Notes: generated from the sequence alone by a model not told the origin. Counted from the first letter of the stretch, positions 1-8,450 are shown. The stretch is DNA of 51,774 nt from an uncultured Pseudomonadota bacterium (GCA_913061055.1 CAJXVA010000008.1:1-51774), one strand, 5' to 3'. Numbers and translations are program-made.

Positions 1-33
1 TCGTCGGCAGCGTCAGATGTGTATAAGAGACAG
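1..33 (+). other. Illumina Nextera read-1 adapter (artefact)
   Basis: The first 33 bases are exactly the Nextera transposase read-1 oligonucleotide: a 14-base tail beginning TCGTCGGCAG followed by the 19-base Tn5 mosaic end AGATGTGTATAAGAGACAG. This is untrimmed library sequence, not genome. Genomic sequence begins at base 34. Confidence 0.99.
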
Positions 34-108
34 ATCCTGGGCATCGCCATTCTCTCGCTTTCCGGGCTGTTGTTGGCGTTCGCCGCGTCTCGTGGGCCCC
101 GGACCTAG
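34..108 (+). CDS. 3' end of a membrane protein gene (partial)
   Basis: From the first genomic base an open frame of 24 codons runs to a TAG at 106-108. It encodes one strongly hydrophobic stretch (ILGIAILSLSGLLLAFAAS) followed by a short basic tail (RGPRT), which is what the last transmembrane helix of an inner-membrane protein looks like. The gene is cut by the contig end, so the family cannot be told. It converges on the lipoprotein gene ending at 162. The short length makes a chance open frame possible, but the hydrophobicity is not typical of noncoding frames in this GC-rich DNA. Confidence 0.45.
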   Translation: MLGIAILSLSGLLLAFAASRGPRT

Positions 109-161
109 CCACGAGTGCACGACCGACCGCCGAGCCACGGGACGCCACGTGCCGAATCCTG

Positions 162-767
162 CTACTCGCCGCCGCCGGGGAACGTGCAGGCAGCCGGCAG
201 GTCGCAGCCGTCGGCTCCGTCGAGGCATTCGACGACGGCCGTCTGCAGCGCGGGGGTGAGGTCCCCGCAGAAGTCGGCGCACGAGGTTGCCCCCTCGATC
301 GGCGGGTTGCATCCCATGCCGACGTAGGCGTTGCACGCGTCGAGGCAGCTGGTGGGCTCTGGGTCGTCGCCGGTGGGGTCGACCGGATCTGCGTCGATCA
401 GGTTCTGGTAGCAGGCCCGCGATTCTTCTTCGCCCGACGTGTTGAGCCAGCATGTGTAGAAAAGCTCGATTTCGTCGGCACTGACCTGCCCGCACGTGGT
501 GAAGCAGGTCTCGTGCTCGTCGACCTCGAGGTAGTCGACCCCCAACAGGCTGTCGCAGACGTTGCGGCAGCGCTCCACGTCCTCGTCGCTCGCGCCTGAA
601 CCACCGCTCTCGTCATTGGCGGTGTCGTCCGCGTCGGTCTCGGCGGATGCGGTTGCGCCGGAGTCCGCGTCTGTCCCCGCCCCGGTGTCGTCAGGACCAT
701 CGGAGTCGTCTTCGCAGCCGGTGGTGAGACCGAATGCGAGGAGGAGCATGGGAAATCCGTATTTCAT
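162..767 (-). CDS. Cys-rich lipoprotein, unknown function
   Basis: A 201-residue protein. The start is placed at an ATG giving MKYGFPMLLLAFGLTTGC, a classic lipoprotein signal with a lipobox ending at Cys18; a GTG 99 bases further upstream would add a non-signal extension and is less likely. After the lipidated Cys come about 50 residues rich in Asp, Gly, Ser, Thr and Ala (a surface spacer), then a compact domain with at least 13 cysteines, several as CxxxC pairs (CRNVC, CFTTC, CLDAC, CADFC). That spacing suggests a disulfide-stapled extracytoplasmic helical domain. No catalytic motif is visible. It lies about 100 bp downstream of the large gene at 870-3299 on the same strand. Lipoproteins built this way are common in Nannocystis-type myxobacteria (established style, not a function). 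Confidence 0.75.
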   Translation of the reverse strand: MKYGFPMLLLAFGLTTGCEDDSDGPDDTGAGTDADSGATASAETDADDTANDESGGSGASDEDVERCRNVCDSLLGVDYLEVDEHETCFTTCGQVSADEIELFYTCWLNTSGEEESRACYQNLIDADPVDPTGDDPEPTSCLDACNAYVGMGCNPPIEGATSCADFCGDLTPALQTAVVECLDGADGCDLPAACTFPGGGE

Positions 768-869
768 CGAAGAGCATGACGCCACGACCAGCCGGGCCGT
801 CGCAAGCAATTGAACGCCTCGGGCCGCGCCGTGTGCGCAAGATGACCCCGGACAGTCCGGTTTCACCCC

Positions 870-3299
870 TCAGCGCTCAAGCACCGGATCTTCGACGCGG
901 ATCGCTTGCCGGAGTGTCGCGAAGTCGGAGGACACGAAGAACGCGAGCATCGCGGCGACGCGCACCGCCAGCATTTGGTCGCGTTCGGACGCATCGTCGC
1001 CGCGGACCAGCACGTCGTGCAGTGGATGACGCCGCACCAAGGCCCACTTGGCGAGGCTTGACGGGTGTGCGGCGAACATCGCCCGAATCGCCGCGGTCGG
1101 GGATGCGGCGAGGAGGAGACCTGCCCGGTCCGCCGTGAACTGCATCACCCGGTGTGCGGCCACCAACTCGCTGTTGTCGTGGGAGAGCGAGCCCCGAAGC
1201 TGTTTCTTGTTCGTCTTCAGGTTGCCCCGCACCCGGTCGACGATGGGTCCTCCGACGGTGCTGACGATCTTCCCGAGCGTCGTGCTGTAGACCTTCTTGA
1301 GCAGTGGCGTGGCGGCGAACATGACGCCCAGTCCCTCGACTCCGAGTTCGAGTCCGCCGGCCCAGACCTCGGCAGGCGTCACGCGGGAGTGGGCCAAACG
1401 CAGGTGCGCAAGCTCGGCGCCCACGGCAAAGTGAAGCGCGGCTGGGGGCAGGTAGGCATCGGCCGTCTTGTCGAGGTGGTCGCCGCCGACGACAAGAAAC
1501 GGGAGGTCATCCTCATACGCCCGCATGCCGATCGACTTCTCACCGCGCGAGACGTACGCGAGCATCGCGGGGACGCCGAGGACGACGGTTGCCGCCGTGA
1601 CCGCAGACTCGAGGTCGACGTGGGCTTTGTATTGCACCCGTTCGCAGTAGGCCTTGACCGCCGAGCCATCGGGGGCCGAGACCTTGGCGAGCATCGTCTG
1701 CAGCTTGCCCATCACGCCGCCGTCGCGAGCTTCGCGATGTCGCAACGTCTCCTCGATGTGCTGCGCTTCCAACCCGCGGACGTGCGGTACCGGCGGGCCT
1801 TGTTCCTGCAAGAAAGCATCGGGCTCGGACAGGAGCCGGGCGACCTGCATCGCGCGCGCCCCCAGGTCGACATCGGTCGGCTCGGGCTGGCCGCCCAGAT
1901 GTTCTGCGAGATCCGAGAACCGCTGCGGGTTCAACGGCTGCAGTGCCGCCAACTCGCGCAGCGATGCCGTTCGGTCGGTCCCCGTGGTGGCGGTGACCAT
2001 GAGCTCCAGCGTCGTGACCCTCGCGAGACGGCCGCGGAATGCGGCCTGCTCATCCTCGGTGTCGGTCTGCAGGTCCTCCCGCTGCGGCGCCACCAGCTCG
2101 TACACCTCGGCATTCGGGAGTCGCTCCAAGGTGGTCCCAAGTACGGCGGCTGCCTGGGGCAGGGCGCCGACTTCGAGCAAATGCTCCGCGAGCCGGTGGT
2201 CGCTCTGCGTGTCCTGCTCGTCCGAAGGCAGGGCGCCGTGCAGGCGGATGTGGAGCTCCTGGACCAAGGCTGCGTGCGCCGTGTCGATCGCTCGGAGGTT
2301 GTCGATCATCGTTCTCTGGTGCGCGCCGTCGAATGCCCAATCCGAAGCCCAGTGGGCGAGGACCTCGGCCGCCCGTGGCTGGGGCTGCAATGCCGCGAGC
2401 GCAGCGGCTGCGGCCTCGGACAATCCAGACGGACCGTCCGCGGGCGCGTCGACGATCCACTCGAGAGCGAGACCGGAGAGGGGATCCGCCCGCTGAGTGG
2501 ACAGCAGCACGTGGGCCCGTCGCTCATCGTCCGTGGTTCGTTTGTCCTGCCGCCAAAGCAAGCGCGCGACCTCGCGGGTGGCGTCTGGGCCGGGCATGCC
2601 GGGGACCGCATGCAGGGCCTGATACGAACCCACGTTGCTGCGCGTGGTCTTCCAGGTGGCCGGGGCCGTGACGACGCCGCCGCGCACAACAGACCGCTCG
2701 ACGGCCAACGCCGACCACGGCAGCGTCTCGACGACCAGATCGCCCACCGGCGACAGCCCCACGAGAGCGTGACGGTGATCGGTGAGGACGTACCGCAGCG
2801 GTGCACTCGTATCGCCCATGATCTCGGAGGTCACCGCACGCTCCTCGTCGGTGTGCAGCCACGCCAATAGCCGCTCCTGTGGCTCGAGCCACATCGAGAC
2901 CCACGTACGTTCGGCCGTCCGCATCGACTCGCAGTAGGACGAGCGGGCCGACGTCAGCGAGTCGGGCGGCGGGCTCGTGCCGATGATTCGAGCGGTGGCG
3001 AGTGCGTCCAGAACTCGCTGCGCCTGGCCGGTGGGAACCGACAACGATGCCCCGGCGATCTCGAGCGTGTCCCCGAGCAACGCGCGGCGGTAGACCAGCC
3101 CAGTCTCGCTCCCGAGATCGAGATGCGCATGCACTGCGTCATCCGTGGCACCGACGAGGTACGTGCCACGGTCCGTCAGGGCCAAGAGGCTCTTCAGCGC
3201 CGGCGCGGTCTCCCCGGGAAAGTCCCCGCCCAGTGCGAGGTGGTCGTCAAGAGCACCGAGATCGAGATCGCGGAGGTACGCGCGCAGTGCATCCGACAT
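870..3299 (-). CDS. Large protein with degenerate M48-like peptidase domain
   Basis: An 809-residue soluble-looking protein, no signal peptide. Residues 1-500 are Ala/Leu-rich, helical and unrecognised. The C-terminal part (about 560-800) has the layout of a Zn peptidase of family M48: a hydrophobic helix near 565-585, then LHFAVGAELAHLRLAH at 622-637 where the HExxH helix should be, and QFTADRAG at 720-727 where ExxAD(R)xG should be. In M48 enzymes the zinc ligands are the two His of HExxH and the Glu of ExxAD. Here the first His is Ala (AELAH) and the Glu is Gln720, so two of three ligands are missing while the scaffold is kept. I infer a pseudoenzyme. Start ATG at 3297-3299; no strong Shine-Dalgarno. 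It is the third gene of a minus-strand series beginning at 5221. Identity of the N-terminal half is unknown. Confidence 0.7.
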   Translation of the reverse strand: MSDALRAYLRDLDLGALDDHLALGGDFPGETAPALKSLLALTDRGTYLVGATDDAVHAHLDLGSETGLVYRRALLGDTLEIAGASLSVPTGQAQRVLDALATARIIGTSPPPDSLTSARSSYCESMRTAERTWVSMWLEPQERLLAWLHTDEERAVTSEIMGDTSAPLRYVLTDHRHALVGLSPVGDLVVETLPWSALAVERSVVRGGVVTAPATWKTTRSNVGSYQALHAVPGMPGPDATREVARLLWRQDKRTTDDERRAHVLLSTQRADPLSGLALEWIVDAPADGPSGLSEAAAAALAALQPQPRAAEVLAHWASDWAFDGAHQRTMIDNLRAIDTAHAALVQELHIRLHGALPSDEQDTQSDHRLAEHLLEVGALPQAAAVLGTTLERLPNAEVYELVAPQREDLQTDTEDEQAAFRGRLARVTTLELMVTATTGTDRTASLRELAALQPLNPQRFSDLAEHLGGQPEPTDVDLGARAMQVARLLSEPDAFLQEQGPPVPHVRGLEAQHIEETLRHREARDGGVMGKLQTMLAKVSAPDGSAVKAYCERVQYKAHVDLESAVTAATVVLGVPAMLAYVSRGEKSIGMRAYEDDLPFLVVGGDHLDKTADAYLPPAALHFAVGAELAHLRLAHSRVTPAEVWAGGLELGVEGLGVMFAATPLLKKVYSTTLGKIVSTVGGPIVDRVRGNLKTNKKQLRGSLSHDNSELVAAHRVMQFTADRAGLLLAASPTAAIRAMFAAHPSSLAKWALVRRHPLHDVLVRGDDASERDQMLAVRVAAMLAFFVSSDFATLRQAIRVEDPVLER

Positions 3300-3388
3300 C
3301 GTGGTTCGCTCATGGTAGCCGCCGGTGCAGCGTCGGCAATCCTTGGGTGCGGGCGGCGCTACCCGATCGGGCTACAGCCTCGACCAGT

Positions 3389-3985
3389 CTACTCGACCTC
3401 TCGGTCGATATAGAGTCCTGCCGCTGCGTTGACGCCGTTGACGTCGGCGGCTCCTGCTCGTTCGTACGTGGAAAAGACGCCGTCGTCGTCGAGGTCGCCG
3501 AAGGCCTGGGCGGTGAACTGGCAGGCGCCGCTCGAGTCTTGGCTCCAGCGAAGGTTGTAGTGGAAGTAGTGTTCGCCGGCGATCTCGAAGCCGAGTGCGG
3601 ACCAAGCCTCGTTCTCGGTCCAGGCCGAGGCCGGGTAGGCGTCTCCCGGGATGCAGCGACCGCCTTGGCCGAGGTTGCAGTTGACCGAAATCGGTGGGGT
3701 CGAGCCGGCGTCACCCTGGAGTCCGCCCGGGCAACGGCCGTTCTCCATGTGGTAGCTGGACACCGAGTCGAACATCTTGGCCAGCTCGATCCGTGCCTCG
3801 GCGGTCTTCGAACGACGCACGTACTTGGTGAATGCCGGGATCGCGATCGCGGCCATGATCCCCAGAACGGGGACGGCCACCGCCGCACAGATCGCGACAA
3901 TCACCCCGCAACCGAGCCCCTTCTTTTTGGGCGGGTGCCCGTGGTGCGGGTACGGCGGGTGCTGGGGATGCGGAGGCTGCTGCAC
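3389..3985 (-). CDS. Type IV pilin/pseudopilin-like protein with atypical N-terminus
   Basis: A 198-residue protein starting at GTG. After a Pro/His-rich, basic leader of about 22 residues (ending HPPKKKGLGCG) comes a hydrophobic segment whose second half, LGIMAAIAIPAFTKYVRRSK, closely matches the end of the conserved pilin alpha-1 helix and its basic exit. The C-terminal domain is Cys-containing and ends in an acidic Asp-rich stretch. What is unusual is the first half: the prepilin peptidase signature (Gly, then FTLxE) is missing and no Glu5 equivalent is seen, so canonical PilD cleavage is doubtful. It lies 54 bp downstream of the cytochrome c gene and 89 bp upstream of the 870-3299 gene. 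A membrane-anchored pilin-fold protein that is not assembled is an alternative. Confidence 0.65.
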   Translation of the reverse strand: MQQPPHPQHPPYPHHGHPPKKKGLGCGVIVAICAAVAVPVLGIMAAIAIPAFTKYVRRSKTAEARIELAKMFDSVSSYHMENGRCPGGLQGDAGSTPPISVNCNLGQGGRCIPGDAYPASAWTENEAWSALGFEIAGEHYFHYNLRWSQDSSGACQFTAQAFGDLDDDGVFSTYERAGAADVNGVNAAAGLYIDREVE

Positions 3986-4039
3986 GTCAGCCCTGTACCA
4001 CGTGCCGCCCGGATCGATTCCAGCAAGCCGCAGCCGCGA

Positions 4040-5221
4040 CTACTGGAACGTACCGCTGCCAAAGTCCGCCCCGACCGGGACGCACCACACGCTCACCCCA
4101 CCGAGGTCATCCAACGTCAGGCCTTCGGGCAGCGTCAACGTGAGGACCTCGCTGTTGTAGGGGAGGTCGCGGACGAGGTTCTCGCTCATGCTGAACCCGT
4201 CGTCGTACATGCCCTCGAAGCCCCCGTAGATCTGGGCGTCGATGCCTTCGCCGTCGAAGTTGAAGTCCCGGATCTCGATCGTGCAGTTGTCGATGATCTC
4301 GGCGACACCGCCCACGTCGTGGAAGAGCATCTGCAGCTGCGCCGTCTGGCCGACCTTGGGGTGCGTGGAGGCGCAGCCGGAGGGGTCTTTCGGATCCTTG
4401 GGGTCGTCCGGATCCATTGGGTCATCGGGATCCATCGGGTCCATCGGATCATCGGGATCCATCGGGTCATCGGGATCCGTCGGGTCATCGGGATCCATCG
4501 GATCGGGATCGACCTGGTCGGGGTCGTAGTCCCTCGACAGGTACGCGACGATGTCGAGGAGCTCAGTCTCGCTCAATCGGTTGGTGGACCAGAAGGGCAT
4601 GACGCCGCCGGTCAGCCCCTCGTAGATCTGGCTCCCCGGGAGTCCGCTGGTGCGAACCCGCCGGGCCACATACGCCGGGTCCAAGGCCCCCGATGCCACC
4701 GAGATCGCCTGTTGAGTCCCTACGCCGTCATCGCCGTGGCACTGAGCGCAGCTGGCATTGAACACCTCGCGGCCCGCGTCTGGGTCTCCACCCGACGGTG
4801 CGGCAGGAGGCGCAGCGATCTCGAACGTGATGTCGTCCTCGGCACCGCTGCCCGACTGCACAAAGGCACGCAGTGAAACCATCCGTGCATCGTCAGCTTC
4901 CCAGGGATCGGCGGTCATCCACTCGGTGAGGCAGGAGTTGGCGGCCTCCTCAAAGGAGCCCAACTGCCCGTTCTTGAAGGTTTCCCGGCTCGTTGCACCG
5001 CCGAGCGGGTGCCCAACTCGTCGTCGACCCTCGGAGTCGTCCATCGCGTGGCAGGTCGCGCAGGTGAACGTGTTGCCGCCCTCGACGGTCCCTTCGTAGA
5101 TGCTCTGCCCCTGCGCGACCAGCTCCGGGTCCGGCGGCTCGGGTCCCTCGTTGTCGTCGCAACCGGTCAGCAGGAGGGCGGCCACCGGGGCCGCGAACAT
5201 CAAGGTCTTCAAATCCAGCAT
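4040..5221 (-). CDS. Diheme cytochrome c lipoprotein with C-terminal DM13 domain
   Basis: A 393-residue envelope electron carrier. Residues 1-21 are a lipoprotein signal ending LLLTGC. Two class-I cytochrome c domains follow: heme motif CATCH at 54-58 and CAQCH at 158-162, with a likely axial Met at 209 (GGVMPFW) for the second. Residues about 235-280 are a low-complexity linker of MDPDDP-type repeats. Residues about 281-393 match the DM13 family: HDVGGVAEIID, then IRDFNFDGEG, then VSVWCVPVGADFGSGTF with its conserved Cys; DM13 is a predicted redox/electron-transfer domain. The protein therefore chains two hemes to a DM13 unit on a flexible tether at the membrane. First gene of the minus-strand series; divergent from the Usp gene at 5320 across 98 bp. 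Confidence 0.9.
   Translation of the reverse strand: MLDLKTLMFAAPVAALLLTGCDDNEGPEPPDPELVAQGQSIYEGTVEGGNTFTCATCHAMDDSEGRRRVGHPLGGATSRETFKNGQLGSFEEAANSCLTEWMTADPWEADDARMVSLRAFVQSGSGAEDDITFEIAAPPAAPSGGDPDAGREVFNASCAQCHGDDGVGTQQAISVASGALDPAYVARRVRTSGLPGSQIYEGLTGGVMPFWSTNRLSETELLDIVAYLSRDYDPDQVDPDPMDPDDPTDPDDPMDPDDPMDPMDPDDPMDPDDPKDPKDPSGCASTHPKVGQTAQLQMLFHDVGGVAEIIDNCTIEIRDFNFDGEGIDAQIYGGFEGMYDDGFSMSENLVRDLPYNSEVLTLTLPEGLTLDDLGGVSVWCVPVGADFGSGTFQ
4411..4503 (-). repeat. 18-bp tandem repeat encoding the MDPDDP linker
   Basis: On the plus strand a unit reading GATCCATCGGGTCATCGG recurs at 4411, 4429, 4456, 4474 and (partial) 4492, with one 27-bp variant copy. Near-identical nucleotide copies, not just similar amino acids, point to recent slippage; copy number probably varies between strains. 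It lies within the cytochrome c-DM13 coding sequence and stays in frame. Confidence 0.85.
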
Positions 5222-5319
5222 CTGGCTTGCTTTCGGGGGACCCGAAAGCGGGTCGGAGGGGCATACGCCGACCTGGCCCGACGGTTACACACTTTGGGGT
5301 ACTCTCGGCGCGAATCGCG

Positions 5320-6180
5320 ATGACTCAGGTCGATCAGTTCGAAAGCGTGTTCAGAGCGGCCGCCAAACCCGTTTTCCACCCGGCGACGGTCGAGTTGGAA
5401 CGGGTGCTGGTGGTCACCGATCTTCCGCCCTCCGAAGCTCAGGAGTATGGAGGCCAGGTCGAGGCGTTCTTGCGCCACGCCGCGAGCGCCGACGCAGCGA
5501 GCTACGACACGCTCGCCGGGGTCGAGGCGCGAAGCACAGGCCAGCTCCTGCAGCTGGTCGAAGACGCCGCACCGAGTCTGGTGTGTGCGTACCGCAACCT
5601 CTTCAGCGACGGATGGCAGTGGCCCCACAGTCTCGGCGAGGCGCTGGACCTCCTCACGCAGACCTCGGAGGCACCGGTGCTCGTGCTCCCGCACCCCAAA
5701 GAGGGCAGCCAGGCCGAGCACGCGCTGCAGAACATCAATCAGGTCATGGCGGTGACGGACCACCTTGCGGGCGACGACCGCTTGGTGAACTGGGCGACGG
5801 CGATGACGCAGGACGGCGGGACGCTGACGCTGAGCCATGTCGAAGACCAGGGGGTGTTCGACCGGTACATCGACGTCATCGGGAAGATCGCTTCGATCGA
5901 TACCGACGTTGCCCGGGCCTCGATCGAAAAGCAGCTGCTCAGGGAGCCGGCGGACTACATCGACTCGGTGAGGGAGGCGCTGGCCAAGGCGGGCACGCCG
6001 GTCACCGTCGAGGCCGAGATCCGGCTGGGCAACCACCTGTCCGATTACCGGGCGCTGGTCGCCGAACACGAAGTCGACATGCTGGTGCTCAACACTCGCG
6101 ACGACGAACAGCTCGCCATGCATGGGCTCGCGTACCCCATCGCCGTCGAGCTCCGAGCCATTCCCCTGTTGATGCTGTGA
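5320..6180 (+). CDS. Tandem universal-stress-protein (UspA-like) protein
   Basis: A 286-residue cytoplasmic protein made of two Usp-like halves. Half one contains ELERVLVVTDL (first beta strand) and ends SEAPVLVLPHPK; half two begins GGTLTLSHVED and ends VDMLVLNTRD...AIPLLML, the usual last strands of the alpha/beta Usp fold. The ATP-binding G-x2-G-x9-G(S/T) signature is not obvious in either half, suggesting a non-ATP-binding member. The ATG at 5320 is chosen because the fold starts just after it and because the frame upstream is poor. It is 5 bp upstream of the permease gene at 6186, so the two are almost surely co-transcribed; a regulatory Usp acting on the transporter is a reasonable inference. 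Confidence 0.7.
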   Translation: MTQVDQFESVFRAAAKPVFHPATVELERVLVVTDLPPSEAQEYGGQVEAFLRHAASADAASYDTLAGVEARSTGQLLQLVEDAAPSLVCAYRNLFSDGWQWPHSLGEALDLLTQTSEAPVLVLPHPKEGSQAEHALQNINQVMAVTDHLAGDDRLVNWATAMTQDGGTLTLSHVEDQGVFDRYIDVIGKIASIDTDVARASIEKQLLREPADYIDSVREALAKAGTPVTVEAEIRLGNHLSDYRALVAEHEVDMLVLNTRDDEQLAMHGLAYPIAVELRAIPLLML

Positions 6181-6185
6181 ACGCC

Positions 6186-7586
6186 ATGCCGACGACGCTC
6201 CTACTCGCGCTCTCCGAGGGGCACCACGACGTGCCCATGTCGGTCACGCTCCTGTTCACCGGCATCCTCGTTGCCCTCATCGTCTCGCTTGCGCTCGAAG
6301 AGAAGATTCACGCCAAGAAGTCGCTGATCGTCGGGGTGTTCGCGATCATCGTGCTGCTGCTCGGCATGGTGTTCGAGGTCGTCCCCGGCTCGGTTCCGGT
6401 GCATGTCGGCGGCGAAACACTGACCCTGCCGATCTACATCCCCAGCATCGATTGGTCGGTCATCGCGATCATCCTCGGCTCGAGCTTGTTCGTCGATGTG
6501 ACCTCGAAGTCTGGCCTGTTCACGTGGATCGCAATCAAGCTGACGAAGGCCTCGGCTGGTGATCCGCGCAAACTGCTGTGGTTCTACGGGCTGATGACCG
6601 TCGTTTTCTCGGCGGTGCTCAACAACGTGACCGCGATGATCATCGTGGGCTCGCTGACCGGGGTCTCGCTGCGCAAGCTGGGCCGGGCGGAGATGATGCT
6701 CGGCTTCCTGCTCGTCGAGGGACTGCTGACCAACATCGGCGGCCTGCTGACGCTGATCAGCTCCGTGCCCAACATCATCGTCGGGACCGCGGCTGGGATC
6801 AGCTTCGTATCCTTCTTCATCGCGGCGGCGCCGTTTGTGGTCGTGGCCACCGGGCTGACGATCTGGATGGGCGCCAAGCTGTTCAAGATCGAGTCGCTGT
6901 CGACCGACGAGGAGCGCAAGGACGCCCTCGAGCAGGTGTCGGCTTTCGACGAGAACGACGGCATCGAGAGCAAAGGCTTCTTCACCTTTGCGTCGGTGAT
7001 GCTCGGAGCATTCATCGTCGTGATCGCGACGACCTCGGTCCTCCCCTACGTCAAGGAACTGGGCATGGGATACGTGGCGATGACGTTCGCCGCGATCATG
7101 TTGATCCGCTACAAGTCGAGCGTCGACACCTACTACAAGGCGGTCGATTGGGACTTGCTGGGCTTCTTCGCCGCCTTGTTCGTCGTGATCGGTGTTCTCG
7201 AGCACGCGCAGGTGTTGGGGCTGATCGGGCAGGGACTCGAGGTCATCATCGGTTGGGGAGATGTGGCGGGGACGGGTGCAATCTTGATCGCCTCGGCCCT
7301 GGCAAGCTCGGTCACCGACAACATTCCGCTGGCTGCGATGCTCGCGAAGATCCTGTCGTCTCTGGGGACGCCGGCCGACTCGCCGCTGTGGTGGTCGGTG
7401 GTCTTCGGTGCCAACCTCGGTGGCAACATCACCCCGATCGGCTCCGCGTCCACCCTGGTGGCGGTGACGATCATGCACAAGAACGACCTGAAGATTTCGT
7501 TCGGGGGCTTCGTGGCCAAAGCCGTTCCCTACGCGGCCATCCAGCTGGTCATCGCGGTCGCCTACGTCCTGCTGTTCTTGGGCTGA
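6186..7586 (+). CDS. ArsB/NhaD/SLC13-type ion permease
   Basis: A 466-residue inner-membrane transporter with about ten to eleven hydrophobic helices. Signature segments of the ion-transporter superfamily are present in both repeats: SAVLNNVTAMIIVGSLTGVS in the first half and ASALASSVTDNIPLAAMLAK plus GANLGGNITPIGSASTLVAV in the second; these re-entrant NxT and SxTDN motifs form the ion/substrate site in this fold. A hydrophilic loop (about 225-260) separates the halves. Family members include Na+/H+ antiporters (NhaD), arsenite permease ArsB and dicarboxylate carriers; the substrate cannot be told from sequence alone, though NhaD-like antiport fits the pairing with a stress protein. ATG at 6186 is 5 bp after the Usp stop. 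Confidence 0.85.
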   Translation: MPTTLLLALSEGHHDVPMSVTLLFTGILVALIVSLALEEKIHAKKSLIVGVFAIIVLLLGMVFEVVPGSVPVHVGGETLTLPIYIPSIDWSVIAIILGSSLFVDVTSKSGLFTWIAIKLTKASAGDPRKLLWFYGLMTVVFSAVLNNVTAMIIVGSLTGVSLRKLGRAEMMLGFLLVEGLLTNIGGLLTLISSVPNIIVGTAAGISFVSFFIAAAPFVVVATGLTIWMGAKLFKIESLSTDEERKDALEQVSAFDENDGIESKGFFTFASVMLGAFIVVIATTSVLPYVKELGMGYVAMTFAAIMLIRYKSSVDTYYKAVDWDLLGFFAALFVVIGVLEHAQVLGLIGQGLEVIIGWGDVAGTGAILIASALASSVTDNIPLAAMLAKILSSLGTPADSPLWWSVVFGANLGGNITPIGSASTLVAVTIMHKNDLKISFGGFVAKAVPYAAIQLVIAVAYVLLFLG

Positions 7587-7928
7587 CCATGACACGCGCG
7601 TCGGTGCTCGGGCCCGACCTGCGACATCCCTGTCCCGATCTGCCCCCGCCGAAGCCTGCAACCTGCCGCGTTGCCGGCTTTGCCAGTTTTGGCATCGTCG
7701 CTGCAGTACAGGAGGGCGAACGCAGACGGATGCGTTCGCGGCAGAGCCGTCTCCCATCCGGGGGCGGTTGGGACACTCGGCACCAGCCCCGTGGGGGCGC
7801 GTGGGTTGGCTCGAGGGCTCTGTCGCCGTGCGGGTTTCCGCGCGGAGCGAAACGCGAACTTGGTCGCATTGGGTCTAAGAAACTCGCTCCGCGCGGATGT
7901 CCCGTAGGGACGACCATTCCAGTGTTCG
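7587..7928. repeat. Hairpin-dense convergent intergenic region
   Basis: No credible gene lies in these 342 bp between two converging genes. It contains several perfect inverted repeats: GCGAACGCA/TGCGTTCGC at 7716-7739 (6-base loop), CCGCGCGGAGCGA/TCGCTCCGCGCGG with arms at 7838-7850 and 7884-7896 (33-base loop), and GTCCC/GGGAC at 7899-7911. The last resembles the central hairpin of the repeats at 10694 and 18970 (CCC-GNA-GGG type), so this may be a decayed or divergent relative of that element. No T-run follows the stems, so simple rho-independent termination is not shown. Confidence 0.6.
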
Positions 7929-8345
7929 TCACTGCGGCACGGCGTCGAGTTCGTCGAGGCGCACGTCGAGGGGATCGGGCTCGGGACCGCCCTCGCAAAC
8001 ACAAGCCCGGAACGCGTGCCTCTTGGAGCCGGGCGGATCGCGTTGCTCGGAGCCGCGTACCGTGCCTTTGGCGTAGCCCCGCTGCGCGCAGGTATGCGTG
8101 CACGCCTCGTTGTTGCGGGCGTCGTCGGCAGCCACGCCAGCGAACGCCCCGCACGTTCCAAAGAGGATTAGGGCCACGGCGACCAGCAGCCCGACCTTCT
8201 TGCCCGAGCCGTGTTGGCCGGACAGGATCTGGCTCAGGACACCGAGCTGACGGCTCTTGGCCGCGCCGCCCGAAGAGAACAGCAGCACGAGAACCACGAG
8301 GGCACCGAGCATCGCGGCGAGAGCTCCGGGTAGCGACAGGGGCAT
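7929..8345 (-). CDS. Small membrane protein with Cys-rich tail, unknown
   Basis: A 138-residue protein with two predicted membrane helices: residues about 5-25 (LPGALAAMLGALVVLVLLF) and about 51-72 (VGLLVAVALILFGTCGAFAG). Between them is a basic loop; after the second helix comes a tail with four cysteines (ACTHTC, ACVC) likely outside the membrane if the N-terminus is also outside. No family recognised. ATG at 8343-8345. The neighbouring CDF gene upstream on the same strand starts at 9443 and ends at 8451, 105 bp away. Confidence 0.6.
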   Translation of the reverse strand: MPLSLPGALAAMLGALVVLVLLFSSGGAAKSRQLGVLSQILSGQHGSGKKVGLLVAVALILFGTCGAFAGVAADDARNNEACTHTCAQRGYAKGTVRGSEQRDPPGSKRHAFRACVCEGGPEPDPLDVRLDELDAVPQ

Positions 8346-8450
8346 AGCGTCCGTACGAGCCTACGCCGACCGCGGCCCGGTTGTCTGGTTTGCTCCTGCG
8401 AAGGACTCCGACGAAGGCCCAACCCCTCGAGAACAAGCACGTGACCGCCC

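Noticed and set aside
1..33. Tn5 mosaic ends at both contig termini could be read as a transposon
   Set aside because: They are part of complete Illumina Nextera adapters with an index, so library artefacts.
1065..2870. A 601-codon open frame antisense to the large 870-3299 gene
   Set aside because: Rich in Arg, Gln and His with no domain logic; a typical high-GC shadow frame of the real gene.
4411..4503. Tandem repeat looked at as a possible CRISPR-like array
   Set aside because: Units are contiguous with no spacers and stay in frame in a coding linker.
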